A stretch of DNA of 64,000 bases from Acidobacteriota bacterium (GTDB taxonomy: Bacteria > Acidobacteriota > Vicinamibacteria > Vicinamibacterales > JAKQTR01). A program made the translations under genes and the position numbers. Numbering within the stretch: the first letter of the stretch is position 1; each line of letters begins with the position of its first letter. The DNA is taken from positions 62,001 through 126,000 of the forward strand of contig JAPKZO010000005.1 of the NCBI GenBank assembly GCA_026393755.1, read 5' to 3'. The notes under the pieces are model-generated. The model searched no databases. It was not told where the DNA came from and saw only the letters and a program-made list of their open reading frames with translations. Below, one piece after another: positions 28,491 through 38,600 of this stretch.

Positions 28491-29854
28491 CTCCAGGAGG
28501 CCCCAAGCAGCGAGGGATCTCCGTCGGCGAGCGTGCGCACAAGTTCCTGGCCGAAGTGGTCCGTGCGGGTCCGGATTTCAATCGGCACCCGCGCTTCGTA
28601 GAGCGTGCGGGCGCGGTCGATCTCGGTCCGGAGTCGTTCGGCCAGATTGTGTCCTTGCCGCCCTTCAGTGACAGCCGCCTCGTGATACAGCTTGATCTCG
28701 GACACCAGCAGCCTCGCATACCGATGCGCGGACTCGTCGTCTTCGGCGCGGGGCGCCGGAACGCTGCGGTCAGCAGGCGCGACGCGGGGGCCACCCGGCA
28801 GGGGTTGTGCGGTCGCGGCCGGCGAGACTCCCCTGCTCACGGTCAACACCTCGAGACAGCGTGCCGCGTGGCGCGCCAGTACCTCGATCACCTCCGGCCA
28901 CGCGCTCGGTACCGTGCGGGGCCCCTCTGCCGCGTCATCGGCATAGATAACCGCCACCGCCTCGCCGCCCACGAGCACCGGAACCGCCAGTCCGGCCGCG
29001 TCAGGACCCAGTTCCCCGAATGGCGGCTTCAGACCATCACCGGAAGCCGCACCCGCAGTGCCGAGCGGCTGGCCCGTCGCAATGGCTCGCCATAGCAGGC
29101 TGGTCTGATCGCTTGCCACATCGATCGGGTGCGGATCGGCCGCGGCTCCGAAGCCCGTCGCCCGCCAGCCCGCAAGTCGGCTGCCACGAACGAGGAACAG
29201 CGCGACGCGCGGCGCTTCGCGTGACGTCACCTCGCCCAGCGCGTTGAGCACGTCGGTGAGCGATCGGGCCCCGTCCAGGCGGCGCACCGCGTCGACGAGG
29301 CGGTCGATCTGAGCGAGTTCGGACTGACGGGCGGCCGCGTGCGTTTCGACCAGCGCCTGGCTTGCCGTCTGTCGGGCCGTCTCATCGGTCTCGCGCCTGG
29401 CGTCGGCGACGGCTGCGGCGATACGCCGTTCAGCCTCGGCCCGAGCCATCAGCGTGGCGGCCGCGCGTGCGGCGGAGGCTGCCTGCTCGACGCGCTGCTC
29501 GAGATCGGCCTGGGCTGCGGCGGCGGCGTCGGCCAGTCGCTCGGTGGCCTCGGCCTGCGCGGCGGCCACGGCCTCCTGCGTGCGTCGGTCCGCCTCGGTC
29601 CGGGAGGCAGCCACGGTTTCCTGCGCGCGTCGGTCCGCCTCAGTCCGGGCGGCAGCGATGGCTGCCTGTGAGCGCTCGACGATCTCGCCGTCGGCAGCAA
29701 GCCGCACCTCGCGGATGGCAGCCTCCCAATCTGAGGCAGCGGCCTGATCCACTTCCCCCGCAAAGTTCTTGATGCGTTCGTCGACCCGGGCCATGATCTG
29801 TCGCCTGGCCGCCGCGATGATGTCGGTGAGTTGCTCGTCGAGTGTCATACCCAT
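28487..29854 (-). CDS. coiled-coil protein with GAF-like domain
   Basis: About 455 aa. Residues of about 20-190 are Ala/Glu/Arg/Gln-rich with regular heptads and repeated AEADRRxQExVAA units, predicting a long coiled coil. Residues of about 200-340 (DRLVDAVRRLDGARSLTDVL, then VALFLVRGSRLAGWRATGFG, then LAVPVLVGGEAVAVIYAD) match a GAF domain, usually a small-ligand or redox sensor. A helical C-terminus follows. ATG is possible at 29860, 29854 or 29848, and the middle one has AGG 8 nt upstream. It is coupled to the lytic transglycosylase gene, so it may tune cell-wall turnover, but this is inference. Confidence 0.75.
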   Translation of the reverse strand: MGMTLDEQLTDIIAAARRQIMARVDERIKNFAGEVDQAAASDWEAAIREVRLAADGEIVERSQAAIAAARTEADRRAQETVAASRTEADRRTQEAVAAAQAEATERLADAAAAAQADLEQRVEQAASAARAAATLMARAEAERRIAAAVADARRETDETARQTASQALVETHAAARQSELAQIDRLVDAVRRLDGARSLTDVLNALGEVTSREAPRVALFLVRGSRLAGWRATGFGAAADPHPIDVASDQTSLLWRAIATGQPLGTAGAASGDGLKPPFGELGPDAAGLAVPVLVGGEAVAVIYADDAAEGPRTVPSAWPEVIEVLARHAARCLEVLTVSRGVSPAATAQPLPGGPRVAPADRSVPAPRAEDDESAHRYARLLVSEIKLYHEAAVTEGRQGHNLAERLRTEIDRARTLYEARVPIEIRTRTDHFGQELVRTLADGDPSLLGASWR

Positions 29855-30040
29855 CCGCATCCTGTTCTGTCGTGCCGTTGTCGGACCGATTATGCCACAA
29901 GCGCAGGCAGGTGAGCGGGTTGACGGGATGCTGCGGCCAGCCGACGTTCTCCCTCTCTGTCGCTGGGTGATCCGACTTCTGGCGCGAGGGTACGTCGGTG
30001 AATGACTCTTCGTCTCGCGAGACGCCGCTGGTGCCGCGGT

Positions 30041-30070
30041 TTGACACGTTTCTCGACCGAAGCGCATACT
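30041..30070 (+). promoter_or_regulatory. possible sigma-70 promoter upstream of ssrA
   Basis: TTGACA at 30041-30046 is a perfect -35 box. CATACT at 30065-30070 is a fair -10 box with 18-bp spacing. Transcription would start about 190 nt before the mature tmRNA and pass through two palindromic repeats. That is acceptable because tmRNA 5' ends are made by RNase P. A nearer promoter is not obvious. Confidence 0.4.
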
Positions 30071-30084
30071 GAACTTGTTCATCA

Positions 30085-30134
30085 CGCCGTAGCAATGCGA
30101 GGAGAGGATCGAACCGAAGCATTGCGAAGGCGGA
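30085..30134. repeat. REP-like 50-bp palindromic repeat, copy 1
   Basis: Starts CGCCGTAGCAATGCGAGGAG and ends GCATTGCGAAGGCGGA. Arms GCAATGC (30092-30098) and GCATTGC (30119-30125) pair. Compared with copy 2 the arm bases change together (AATGC/GCATT against AACGC/GCGTT), which supports a selected stem. Four copies are seen in the window, all near the ssrA gene or the island ends. Confidence 0.7.
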
Positions 30135-30197
30135 TGGCGGTCGCGGCACCAGTGACGGAGCTTGAGCGACTCCTGGCGCTGGAGTGGCGACGAAGTC

Positions 30198-30247
30198 CGC
30201 CGTAGCAACGCGAGGAGAGTACCGAGCCGGAGCGTTGCGAAGGCGGA
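30198..30247. repeat. REP-like 50-bp palindromic repeat, copy 2
   Basis: Same family as copy 1, with arms GCAACGC and GCGTTGC around a GAGCCGGA-type loop and ending GCGAAGGCGGA. It lies 17 nt upstream of the mature tmRNA 5' end. Confidence 0.7.
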
Positions 30248-30264
30248 TGTGTCCTGTCTCACGT

Positions 30265-30617
30265 GGGGGCGATACGGCTTCGACGGGGGTACTGGACCGA
30301 AGGGTGCATGCCGAGCCCCATCGACTCGTTAATCCGGTGGAAAACAACCTAACTGCGAACACGCAGCTCGCTCTCGCGGCTTAATTAACCGCGACGTCCA
30401 CTCTGTTCGGGCCTGTACGGCAGGGCTGGATGTCATTTTCGCAGGCTAGCTGGCGCGAGCGGTTCCGACGCGCGTTTGGCGAATCGTCATCGGGGCTAGC
30501 TGGCCGCGGTTTCTCGCTGCTCTTTCACGCGGCCGGCGAACCAATCAAGAGTGGACACGCATGTAGATCCCGTCGGCGATGTGCTTTCGGACGCGGGTTC
30601 GACTCCCGCCGCCTCCA
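30265..30617 (+). ncRNA. ssrA: tmRNA (transfer-messenger RNA)
   Basis: Rescues ribosomes stalled on broken mRNA and tags the nascent protein for proteolysis. The 5' end GGGGGCGATACGGCTTCGAC is the standard tmRNA start. It pairs with the 3' end CGCCTCC (30610-30616, one G-U pair), followed by discriminator A30617. The T-arm GGGTTCGACTCCC is intact. The tag reading frame is GCG AAC ACG CAG CTC GCT CTC GCG GCT TAA, giving ANTQLALAA, an expected tag with an AA end. CCA is not encoded. Length of 353 nt is normal. The 3' end is also the left junction of a genomic island. Confidence 0.95.
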
Positions 30618-30747
30618 GACTTCGCTCAACTTCGGCTTGCCTAAGCCTTGGTTGAGCTTCGTCTTGGCAAGCCACCTGGCACGCGAAGTCTGTCTCGCCG
30701 AAGCAACGCGAGGATTGCATCGAGCCGCAGCGTTGCGAAGGCGGACC
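30597..30747. repeat. attL-like repeat: ssrA 3' end plus palindromic element
   Basis: This 151-bp stretch recurs at 56243-56393 with only about eight to ten differences counted by eye. It comprises the last 21 nt of ssrA, a 73-nt palindromic element (30618-30690, ends GACTTCGC and GCGAAGTC, inner pair GGCTTGCC/GGCAAGCC), and a REP-like copy 3 (30696-30745). Integrative elements that use ssrA duplicate its 3' end, so this is read as the left attachment site. The inner hairpin (GCTCAAC with GTTGAGC) could also end tmRNA transcription, although no T-run follows. Confidence 0.7.
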
Positions 30748-30915
30748 GCCGCGAATGGCGGACCTTTGCTTTCCACGCCCTCGGCCATCTGGCAAAATCT
30801 GCGATTCCCCAGAATCTCCTCCGCTGCAGATCTTGCGCACTCATTCCACAGTTCGGCGGAAACGCTCCAGAAACGGCGTCCCAACGCTGGCTCCGAATTT
30901 GCTACCGAGGCCAGT

Positions 30916-31176
30916 GTGTCCACGGAACCCAAGCGCTTTGTCTACGTCCTCGAAAGCACACGTGTTCATGGTCGGCACTACGTCGGCTTGACGTCGAACG
31001 TCACGAACCGACTTGCTGCGCACAACAATGGACGGGCGCTCCACTCCACCAAGTACGGGCCGTGGCGAGTGACCGCCGTGGTCGAGTTTGCGAGTAAATC
31101 GCTGGCGGCAAAGTTCGAACGCTACCTCAAGTCCGGCTCCGGCCGAGCATTCGCGCGGCGCCACTTCGCGGAATAG
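30916..31176 (+). CDS. GIY-YIG nuclease family protein
   Basis: 86 aa, the size of the stand-alone UPF0213-like GIY-YIG proteins. FVYVLES is the first motif strand, HYVGLTSNVTNRLAAHNNG the YIG strand and the catalytic Arg helix, and SLAAKFERYLKSGSGRAFA the helix with the usual Glu and the C-terminal signature. Start GTG 30916 opens directly on the domain. The long upstream frame only crosses tmRNA and repeats. It is the first gene inside the island. Its stop is immediately followed by the truncated integrase frame. These small nucleases are often found near repair or mobile DNA, and no precise role is assigned. Confidence 0.75.
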   Translation: MSTEPKRFVYVLESTRVHGRHYVGLTSNVTNRLAAHNNGRALHSTKYGPWRVTAVVEFASKSLAAKFERYLKSGSGRAFARRHFAE

Positions 31177-31181
31177 CGGCA

Positions 31182-31715
31182 GCCGCCAGATCAAACCGTG
31201 CCCATCTCGTCGTGCTGCTCGGTGGGGAGGCCGGCATGCGGTGCGGCGAGATCATGGCACTCGGATGGGGCGACGTGAACTTCCGAAAGGAGCAGATCTG
31301 CGTGGAGCGATCGGACTGGAGAGGCTACGTGACGACCACCAAAGGCGGCCGGTTGCGCTACGTGCCGATGACAGCCCGCCTCGCGGCGGCACTTCGAGCC
31401 CACAGGCATCTGCGGAGCGAACGCGTCCTCTGCCAGGAGGGCGGGCAATCGCTCACACAGAAGATCGTGCAGGTCTACGTGCGTCGCGCGGCGCGTCGTG
31501 CGCAATTGCCGCGGTCTGGCGTCCACATGCTCCGGCACACGTTCTGTTCACACTTGGCCATGCGCGGTGCGCCGGCTCGGGCGATCCAAGAACTGGCCGG
31601 CCACATGGACCTCGGCACAACGCAGCGGTACATGCACCTGAGTCCGTCGGCGATCGACAGCGCGATCAGGCTGCTCGAGGCCCAGCCCGGGGTGGCCGGA
31701 AAGAATCAACCATGA
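31182..31715 (+). pseudogene. tyrosine recombinase/integrase, N-terminally truncated
   Basis: The catalytic domain of a phage-type integrase is nearly complete. GEAGMRCGEIMALGW holds the first Arg, TKGGRLRYVPM the Lys, HMLRHTFCSHL the HxxR pair, and GHMDLGTTQRYMHLS the last His and the catalytic Tyr. The N-terminal core-binding and arm-binding domains are absent. In-frame similarity (ARSNRAHLVVLLGG) begins right after the GIY-YIG stop, so the GIY-YIG segment seems to have replaced the 5' half. A GTG at 31212 could still start a 167-aa product. It lies close to the attL-like repeat, where an island integrase is expected. Confidence 0.8.
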
Positions 31716-32048
31716 CATCTCGGATCCGGGCGACCCGCAACTATTGCTCCGACATCCCTCAATCGCGATCCCGGCCCGTCAGGGACTCCCAGAGGGCCTC
31801 CGACTCTACCCTGGAGCTGTCTCGTCTACGGACCAACGTCAACTTGCTGGGGCGTCCACTTTCAGCCTGTCTACTTGATGGGGAAACTTACGCCACCCGT
31901 TGCGTGCGGAATACGTGTGTACGCCAACGTTAGAGACTCCGGGCGGAATCCCGCCACCTCCACGAGTCTCGGGGAGAATTCGCTCGGTCGCAGGTGTATG
32001 ATGCGTTCGTTCTAGCCGGACTACCGCGCGAGTGTGGAGGTTCGAGGC
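31716..32048. other. intergenic region without a recognised gene
   Basis: About 330 bp between the integrase remnant and the small membrane protein gene. No reading frame here looks coding. It contains the ssrA-3'-end-like hairpin described separately at 31933-31970. A GGAGG ribosome-binding site for the next gene lies at 32036-32040. Confidence 0.5.
31933..31970. other. att-like remnant resembling an ssrA/tRNA 3' end
   Basis: The core GGAATCCCGCCACCTCCA (31945-31962) closely resembles the ssrA 3' end at 30600-30617 (CGACTCCCGCCGCCTCCA). It is enclosed by arms GAGACTC (31933-31939) and GAGTCTC (31964-31970). It may be a further, degenerate attachment site marking a nested or older insertion boundary between the integrase remnant and the toxin genes. 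It is too short to be a full tRNA or tmRNA. Confidence 0.4.
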
Positions 32049-32609
32049 ATGGAAAGCGCGAAGCGGCCCACGGTGGCAACCGCTGGATTCGTGATGGGAC
32101 TCTCCACCGGTCCGCTACTCGCCTGCACTCTCGCGTCGTTCTGTCTTCGTCCTGTTGGAGAGTTCTCTAGCCTCCCGCAATTCGTTCTGTTCGAACTGCT
32201 TATCACCGGCGGTTCACTGCTCATCTTCGGTGGAGTTGGCTTCGCGCTCGCGTCGGCCCCCTTCTGGGTCGGCCGCATCACCATTCCCAGACCAGTATTC
32301 GTCGGTGTTCTTGCGGGCATCGCAGTAATGCTGCTCGGAGGAGTCGGCGGGCGGTTCGGGCGAAGAACGGGAGTCCCACCACCGATTAGCGGGGGCCTCG
32401 GCGGCTTCCGTCGCGTTCGCGCTCTTCCTTTCGGACATCTCGCGTCGTCTCATGAGAACCCGATCGGCGACCGAGGCGGGACCATGCCCGCGTACGCAAT
32501 TCGTGTGCGTCGTGGCGGAGTGGTCGGCGAAAGTGGAGTCTTCATGGAACCAAGATCTTGTCGCAAGACTGGCCCTGTCAGGATTCCAAGGCGACGAGTT
32601 CCAGCTTAG
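32049..32609 (+). CDS. small hypothetical membrane protein
   Basis: 186 aa from ATG 32049, with GGAGG 9 nt upstream. Three hydrophobic segments are visible in the first 110 residues (ATAGFVMGLSTGPLLACTLA, FVLFELLITGGSLLIFGGVG and VFVGVLAGIAVMLLGGVGG). After that the chain turns Arg/Gly-rich and loses any regular pattern, so the 3' end may be frameshifted or degenerate. It ends 11 nt before the TcB/TcC gene on the same strand and may be co-transcribed with it. No family is recognised. Tc loci can carry small accessory release or immunity genes, but nothing here proves such a role. Confidence 0.45.
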   Translation: MESAKRPTVATAGFVMGLSTGPLLACTLASFCLRPVGEFSSLPQFVLFELLITGGSLLIFGGVGFALASAPFWVGRITIPRPVFVGVLAGIAVMLLGGVGGRFGRRTGVPPPISGGLGGFRRVRALPFGHLASSHENPIGDRGGTMPAYAIRVRRGGVVGESGVFMEPRSCRKTGPVRIPRRRVPA

Positions 32610-32620
32610 GTTGAACAACC

Positions 32621-35600
32621 ATGGCTTCGCCGGAACGAACGTCGAGTCGTCCTGACGCCGACCAGAGGCTGGCCGCGCCCTCCATCTCACTTCCCAAGGG
32701 CGGCGGAGCAATCCGTGGCATGGGCGAAAAGTTCGCCGCGAACCCGGTGACGGGGACGGGCTCCATGTCCGTGCCGATCGTCACGAGCCCCGGGCGATCG
32801 GGCTTCGGACCTCAGCTCTCGCTCTCGTACGATTCCGGCTCCGGGAACGGCCCCTTCGGATTCGGCTGGAGCCTTTCGCTTCCGTCGATTGCACGCAAGA
32901 CCGACAAGGGGCTGCCCCGGTACTGCGATGCGGAAGACTCGGATGTCTTCATTCTCTCCGGCGCTGAAGACCTGGTACCGGTGTACCGGCAAGACCTCGA
33001 CGGACTCTGGACCGCCAAACACCCAGCATGCCAGCGAGATCCAGACGGATTCTGGGTGCGCGACCAAGAGGGCGGTTTGGTGATTCACGAAGACGAACGC
33101 GACGGCTTCCGCGTGCGCCGGTATCGGCCACGCATCGAAGGGCTCGTTGCCCGCATCGAGCGCTGGACGAAAGAGGGAACCGGCGAGACTCACTGGCGCT
33201 CGATTACACGCGATAACGTGACGACGCTGTACGGGAAGGACGACGACTCGCGGATCTTCAACCCCTCTGACGGGACGCGCGTCTTCAGTTGGTTGATCTG
33301 CCAGAGCTACGACGACAAGGGCAACGCCATCGTCTACGTATACGCCAGGGAGAACGACGCGAAGGTGGACCGCAGCCAAGCCAACGAACGAAATCGTGTG
33401 CGGACGGCCAATCGCTACCTCAAGCGCATTTGGTACGGGAACCGGAAACCGAATCGCGATCGCGCAACCTGGCAGGCCACAGACCCACGTCAACTCCCCA
33501 GCGATACATGGGTGTTCGAAGTCGTCTTCGACTACGACGAGGGCCACTACGAGGAGGTCGATCTCAGCCCAGCGAAGCCGAAAGCCAACAAGCATGAGTA
33601 TGTCCTGGCCTCACCCCTTCCGCGGAGTCCGTGGGAAGTCCGCCCGGACCCGTTCAGCTCCTATCGCGCCGGGGTCGCGGAGCTACGCACGTACCGTCGC
33701 GTCCGCCGGGTCCTCATGTTCCATCACATTCCCGACCTTCCTACGGGAGAGAAGGGCTACGACGGCCTGGTTCGGTCCACCGAGTTCGAATACGCCGACC
33801 TTGACTACACGAAGCCCATCACCATCGAAGACGAGCTGGCCCATCAGGGGAGCACCCGCTTCGCATCGTTCATTCGGGCCGTCACGCAGTCGGGATACGT
33901 GCGGGATGACACCCAGGGCGTAGTCGTGCGCGGAGGCGTCCCCTATTCCACGTACCTCAAGAAGTCCCTACCGCCGCTAGAATTCGAGTACAGCAAGTCG
34001 ACCATCCAGGATCAGGTCCTCAAACTCGACGCTGAGAGTCTCGAGAACCTGCCCGGAGGGTTGGACGGATCGACACAGTGGGTGGACCTGGAGGGCGAGG
34101 GCGTCTCCGGGATCCTGAAGGAAGAGGCGGGTGGCTGGTTCTACAAGCCGAACCTGGGGGGTGGCCGCTTCGGGCCGCTCCAAACGGTCGCTTCCAAACC
34201 ATCGATGGCAGCACTGGGCCAAGGCCGCCAGCAACTCCTCGACTTGGCGGGCGACGGACAGCTGGATCTGGTGACTCTCGCCGGTTCTACACCGGGCTTC
34301 TACGAGCGCACCTATGACGAGGATTGGGCACCGTTCCGGAGCTTCCGCCAGCTGCCCAACATCCGCTGGGATGACCCGAACCTTCGGTTTGTCGACCTGG
34401 ATGGGGACGGCCATGCCGACGTTCTGATCACGGAGCACGATGTCTTCACTTGGTACCCGTCCCTGGCGGAAGAAGGATTTGGGTCTGCCCGAAGGGTCCG
34501 CCAATCCTGGGACGAAGAACGCGGCCCGCACGTCGTCTTCGCGGACGGCACGCAGTCCATCTACCTCGCCGACATGTGCGGCGACGGGCTCACCGACCTT
34601 GTTCGCATCCGTAACAACGAGGTGTGCTACTGGCCGTTGGGTGGGGGCAAGGACGGCTGGTTTGGCCCCAAGGTCACCTTGGACAACGTCCGAGGGTTCG
34701 ATCATCCAGACCACTTCGACCACCGCCGCGTGCGTGTGGCCGACATCGACGGCTCGGGCACCAGCGACATCATCTACCTGGCTCGCGATGGAGTGCGTCT
34801 CTACTTCAACCAGTCGGGAAACCGGTTGAGCGACGCGCGCCGCCTGGACAGCTTCCCGCGTGTCGACAATGCCTCCTCAGTCACGACGGCTGACCTGTTT
34901 GGCAACGGCACCGCCTGTCTGGTGTGGTCGTCACCTCTATCTGCCAATGCACGCCAGCCACTGCGTTGCGTCGATCTAATGGGCTCTTCCTCTGCGTTTT
35001 CACGGAATGATCTCGTCGCTCTCCCCTCACTGGCACGCAAGTTGACAAGCCCGGGAAGACCGGTTGACTCCTGGCTTGCTGGTCAGTTGTCTGGGTCAAC
35101 GGTCGCAGCACTCGCGACCTACCACGGCGTCGGAACTGACCCAACGCCGCTCCAAAGCGCTCTGCTACAGGATCTGAACCGGCTTCTCTTCGGCTCATCC
35201 ATCTATACGCCTGAGCGCTTCTCCGGCGTAGGCTTGCGTCTTGAGACTCAGACACTGGTCGGCCAAAGCCCCAGCGGAAGCGATGTCGTACACCTCACTC
35301 GACTTCTGCTGGAAGACGCTTACCCGCTGGAGCTGGCGAGGTTCCGCTGCGCTAAGCCCCATCTCCTGATCAAGTCGGTCAACAACCTTGGTGCGGAGAC
35401 ACAGGTTCACTACGCGCCCTCGACGCGCTTCTACTTGGCGGACAAGCGCGGTGGCCGGCCGTGGGTGACGCGCCTGCCTTTCCCTGTGCACGTCGTCGAG
35501 CGTGTCGTCACTCGCGATCGCATCAGTGGCAACCAGTTCGTCACGCGCTATGCGTACCACCATGGCTACTTCGACGGCGATGCCGAGCGTGAGGTGCGCG

Positions 35601-38600
35601 GCTTCGGCATGATAGAGAAATGGGACACCGAGGAATTCGCCGCCCTCAACCCCGGTGGTCAGGCGCCTGCAGGAACCAACATCGAGGCGTCCTCCCATGT
35701 GCCACCGGTTCTCACGAAGACATGGTTCCACACCGGCGTGTACCTCGGGCGCGCCCACGTCTCCAACTACTTCGCTGGCCTCCTCGACGCCAACGATGCT
35801 GGGGAGTACTACCGCGAGCCTGGTTTGGACAATCGCGAGGCGAGTGCGCTCCTGCTCGACGACACCGTTCTGCCCGATGGCTTGACTCTCGCCGAGGAGC
35901 GCGAAGCCTGTCGTGCGCTCAAGGGCTCCATGCTGCGCCAAGAAGTCTACGCCCTAGACGGGCCCGGCACGGCGGAATACCCCCACGGACATCCCTACAC
36001 CGTCACGGAGCAGAACTTCACTGTTCGCAGGCTACAACCCCAGGGAGACAATCGTCACGGCATCTTCTTCACGCACGCGCGTGAATCGATCAGCTACCAC
36101 TACGAGCGCGACCCAGCCGACCCGCGTATCGGTCACGCGCTGACGCTCGAAGTGGACGAATTCGGCAACGTGCTCAAGTCCGCTGCGGTTGGATACGGGC
36201 GCCGCAAGGAGATTCGCCTTGTCGACGATGAGCGAAGAGTGACGAAGGTGCCGAATCCCGCCTTGAACGACCTTGATCCAAGAGACCAAGAGAAGCAGAC
36301 AAAGACCCTCATCAGCTACACCGAGAACCGGTCCACCAACGCCGTCGAGGCCGACTACGATCACCGCACGCCCCTCCCCTGCGAATCGCGCACGTACGAG
36401 GTCACCGAGTTGATTCCTCCTGCGGAAGGGAACCGCTTCACCTTCCAGGAGGTTCTCGATGCTGGGACGACGGCGACCGCCATCGAGTACGCGAAGGACC
36501 CGACCGCCGGACGGCGCGAGAAGCGCCTGATCGAGCACGTGCGCACTTACTACCGGCGAGACAACCTGGCCGGGCCGTTGCCGCTGGGCGAGCTGCACGC
36601 TCTGGCGTCGCCCTTTGAAAGCTACAAGCTCGCCTTCACGCCGGGGTTGGTCGCGGAAGTGTACGGTGGCCGGGTTGGCGACGCTATGCTCAAGGACGAA
36701 GGCCGCTACGTGCACACCGAGGGCGACGCCGACTGGTGGATTCCCTCCGGGCAGATCTTCTACTCCCCAAACTCGGGCGATGCCTCGCCTCGGGAGTTGG
36801 CGTACGCCCGGCAGCATTTCTTTCTGCCGCACCGCTACCGCGACCCCTTCCACACCAATGCAGTCAGTACCGAAAGCCTCGTCTCTTACGATACCTATGA
36901 CCTCCTCGTCGAGGAGACGCGCGATGCTCTAGGAGATGTCCTGGGAAACCGCGTCACCGTCGGGGAACGCAATGTCGACCCGGTGCAGCCACTCGTTCGT
37001 CGCATGCAGGACTATCGGGTCCTGCAGCCCGCGCTGGTTATGGACCCCAACCGCAACCTCTCTGCCGCAGCCTTCGACGCTCTCGGCATGGTCGTTGGCA
37101 CCGCGGTGATGGGGAAGCCGGAGGAGGTTCCGGTCCCCGGCGACCGACTGACCGCAACGTTCCGCCGGGACCTGACTCAGGCGGAGATCGACCAGTTCCT
37201 CGCGAATCCCAGACCGATCGCAGCCACGCTGCTCGACGACGCCACTACTCGCTCCGTCTATGACCTGACCGCCTACTGGCGTGAGCCCGATCCGGAACAG
37301 AAGACACCCGCTTTCGCCGCGACCCTCGTCCGCGAGACACATGCTAGCGAACCGGTGCCCGTTGGCGGCCTGCGGATCAAAGTCAGCTTCTCCTACTCCG
37401 ACGGATTCGGGCGCGAGATCCAGAAGAAGATCCAGGCCGAGCCGGGACCCGGTCCCACGCGCGACCCGACAGGCAAGATCATCGCGGGCGCGGATGGCCA
37501 GCCGGTCCCGACCCGGAAGGACATGAGCCCGCGCTGGGTGGGGAGCGGCTGGACCGTCTTCAACAACAAGGGCAAGCCCTTGCGCCAGTACGAGCCCTTC
37601 TTCACCGATACCCACCGCTTTGAGTTCGACGTCCAGATCGGCGTCAGCCCCGTGCTCTTCTACGACCCGGTCGAGCGCGTGGTCGCCACCCTCCACCCCA
37701 ACCACACCTGGGAGAAGGTGGTCTTCGACCCGTGGCGGCAGGAGACCTGGGATGTCAATGACACCGTGCTTGTGGCCGACCCGAAGACCGATACCGATGT
37801 GGGCGACTTCTTCAGCCGCCTGACGACTGCCAACTATCTGCCCACGTGGCATGCTCTCCGCACCAATGCGGCCAATGCGGCTGCCCTCGCGGCGCGGTAT
37901 CCCGATCCCGCCGATCGCACCAACGAGACACGGACGGCAGAGAAGACGAGGGTTCACGCCGCGACACCCACCGTCGCCCACTCCGACTCGCTCGGCCGCA
38001 CGTTCCTCACCGTCGCACGCAACAAGTCCAAGTACAGCGACACGCCCTCAGCCGCTCCGCCCATCGAAGAACTCCATCACACCCGGATCATCCTCGACAT
38101 CGAAGGCAACCAGCGCGAGGTCATCGACGCAAAGGACCGGGTCGTCATGCGCTGCGAGTACGACATGCTCGGCAACCGAGTTCATCAAGCCAGCATGGAA
38201 GCGGGCGAGCGCTGGACGCTGAACGACGTGGCCGCCAAGCCGCTCTGCGCCTGGGACAGCCGTAACCACCGGTTGCGCACCTCCTACGACCCATTGCGGC
38301 GGCCAACGGGCTCCTTCCTGCAAGAGGGCTCGGCTGCCGAACTCCTGGTGGGGCGGACGACGTACGGTGAGACTCGCCCGAACCCGGAAGTCGCCAACCT
38401 GCGAGGCCAGGTGGTTGAAATCCTGGATCAGGCAGGCGTTGCCGCGAACACCAGTTTCGACTTCAAAGGCAACTCGCTCCGCACTCAGCGCCAGTTTGCC
38501 AGGTCTGCCCAGTCAATCCCTGCCTACAGGACCACCGTGGATTGGTCGGCTGCTGTTCAGTTGGACACCGACACCTACTCGAGTCGCACTCGGTACGACG

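Noticed and set aside
31933..31970. A tRNA gene ending in CCACCTCCA
   Set aside because: No matching acceptor, D-arm or anticodon arm lies upstream. Only the 3'-end-like part is present, so it is listed as an att-like remnant.
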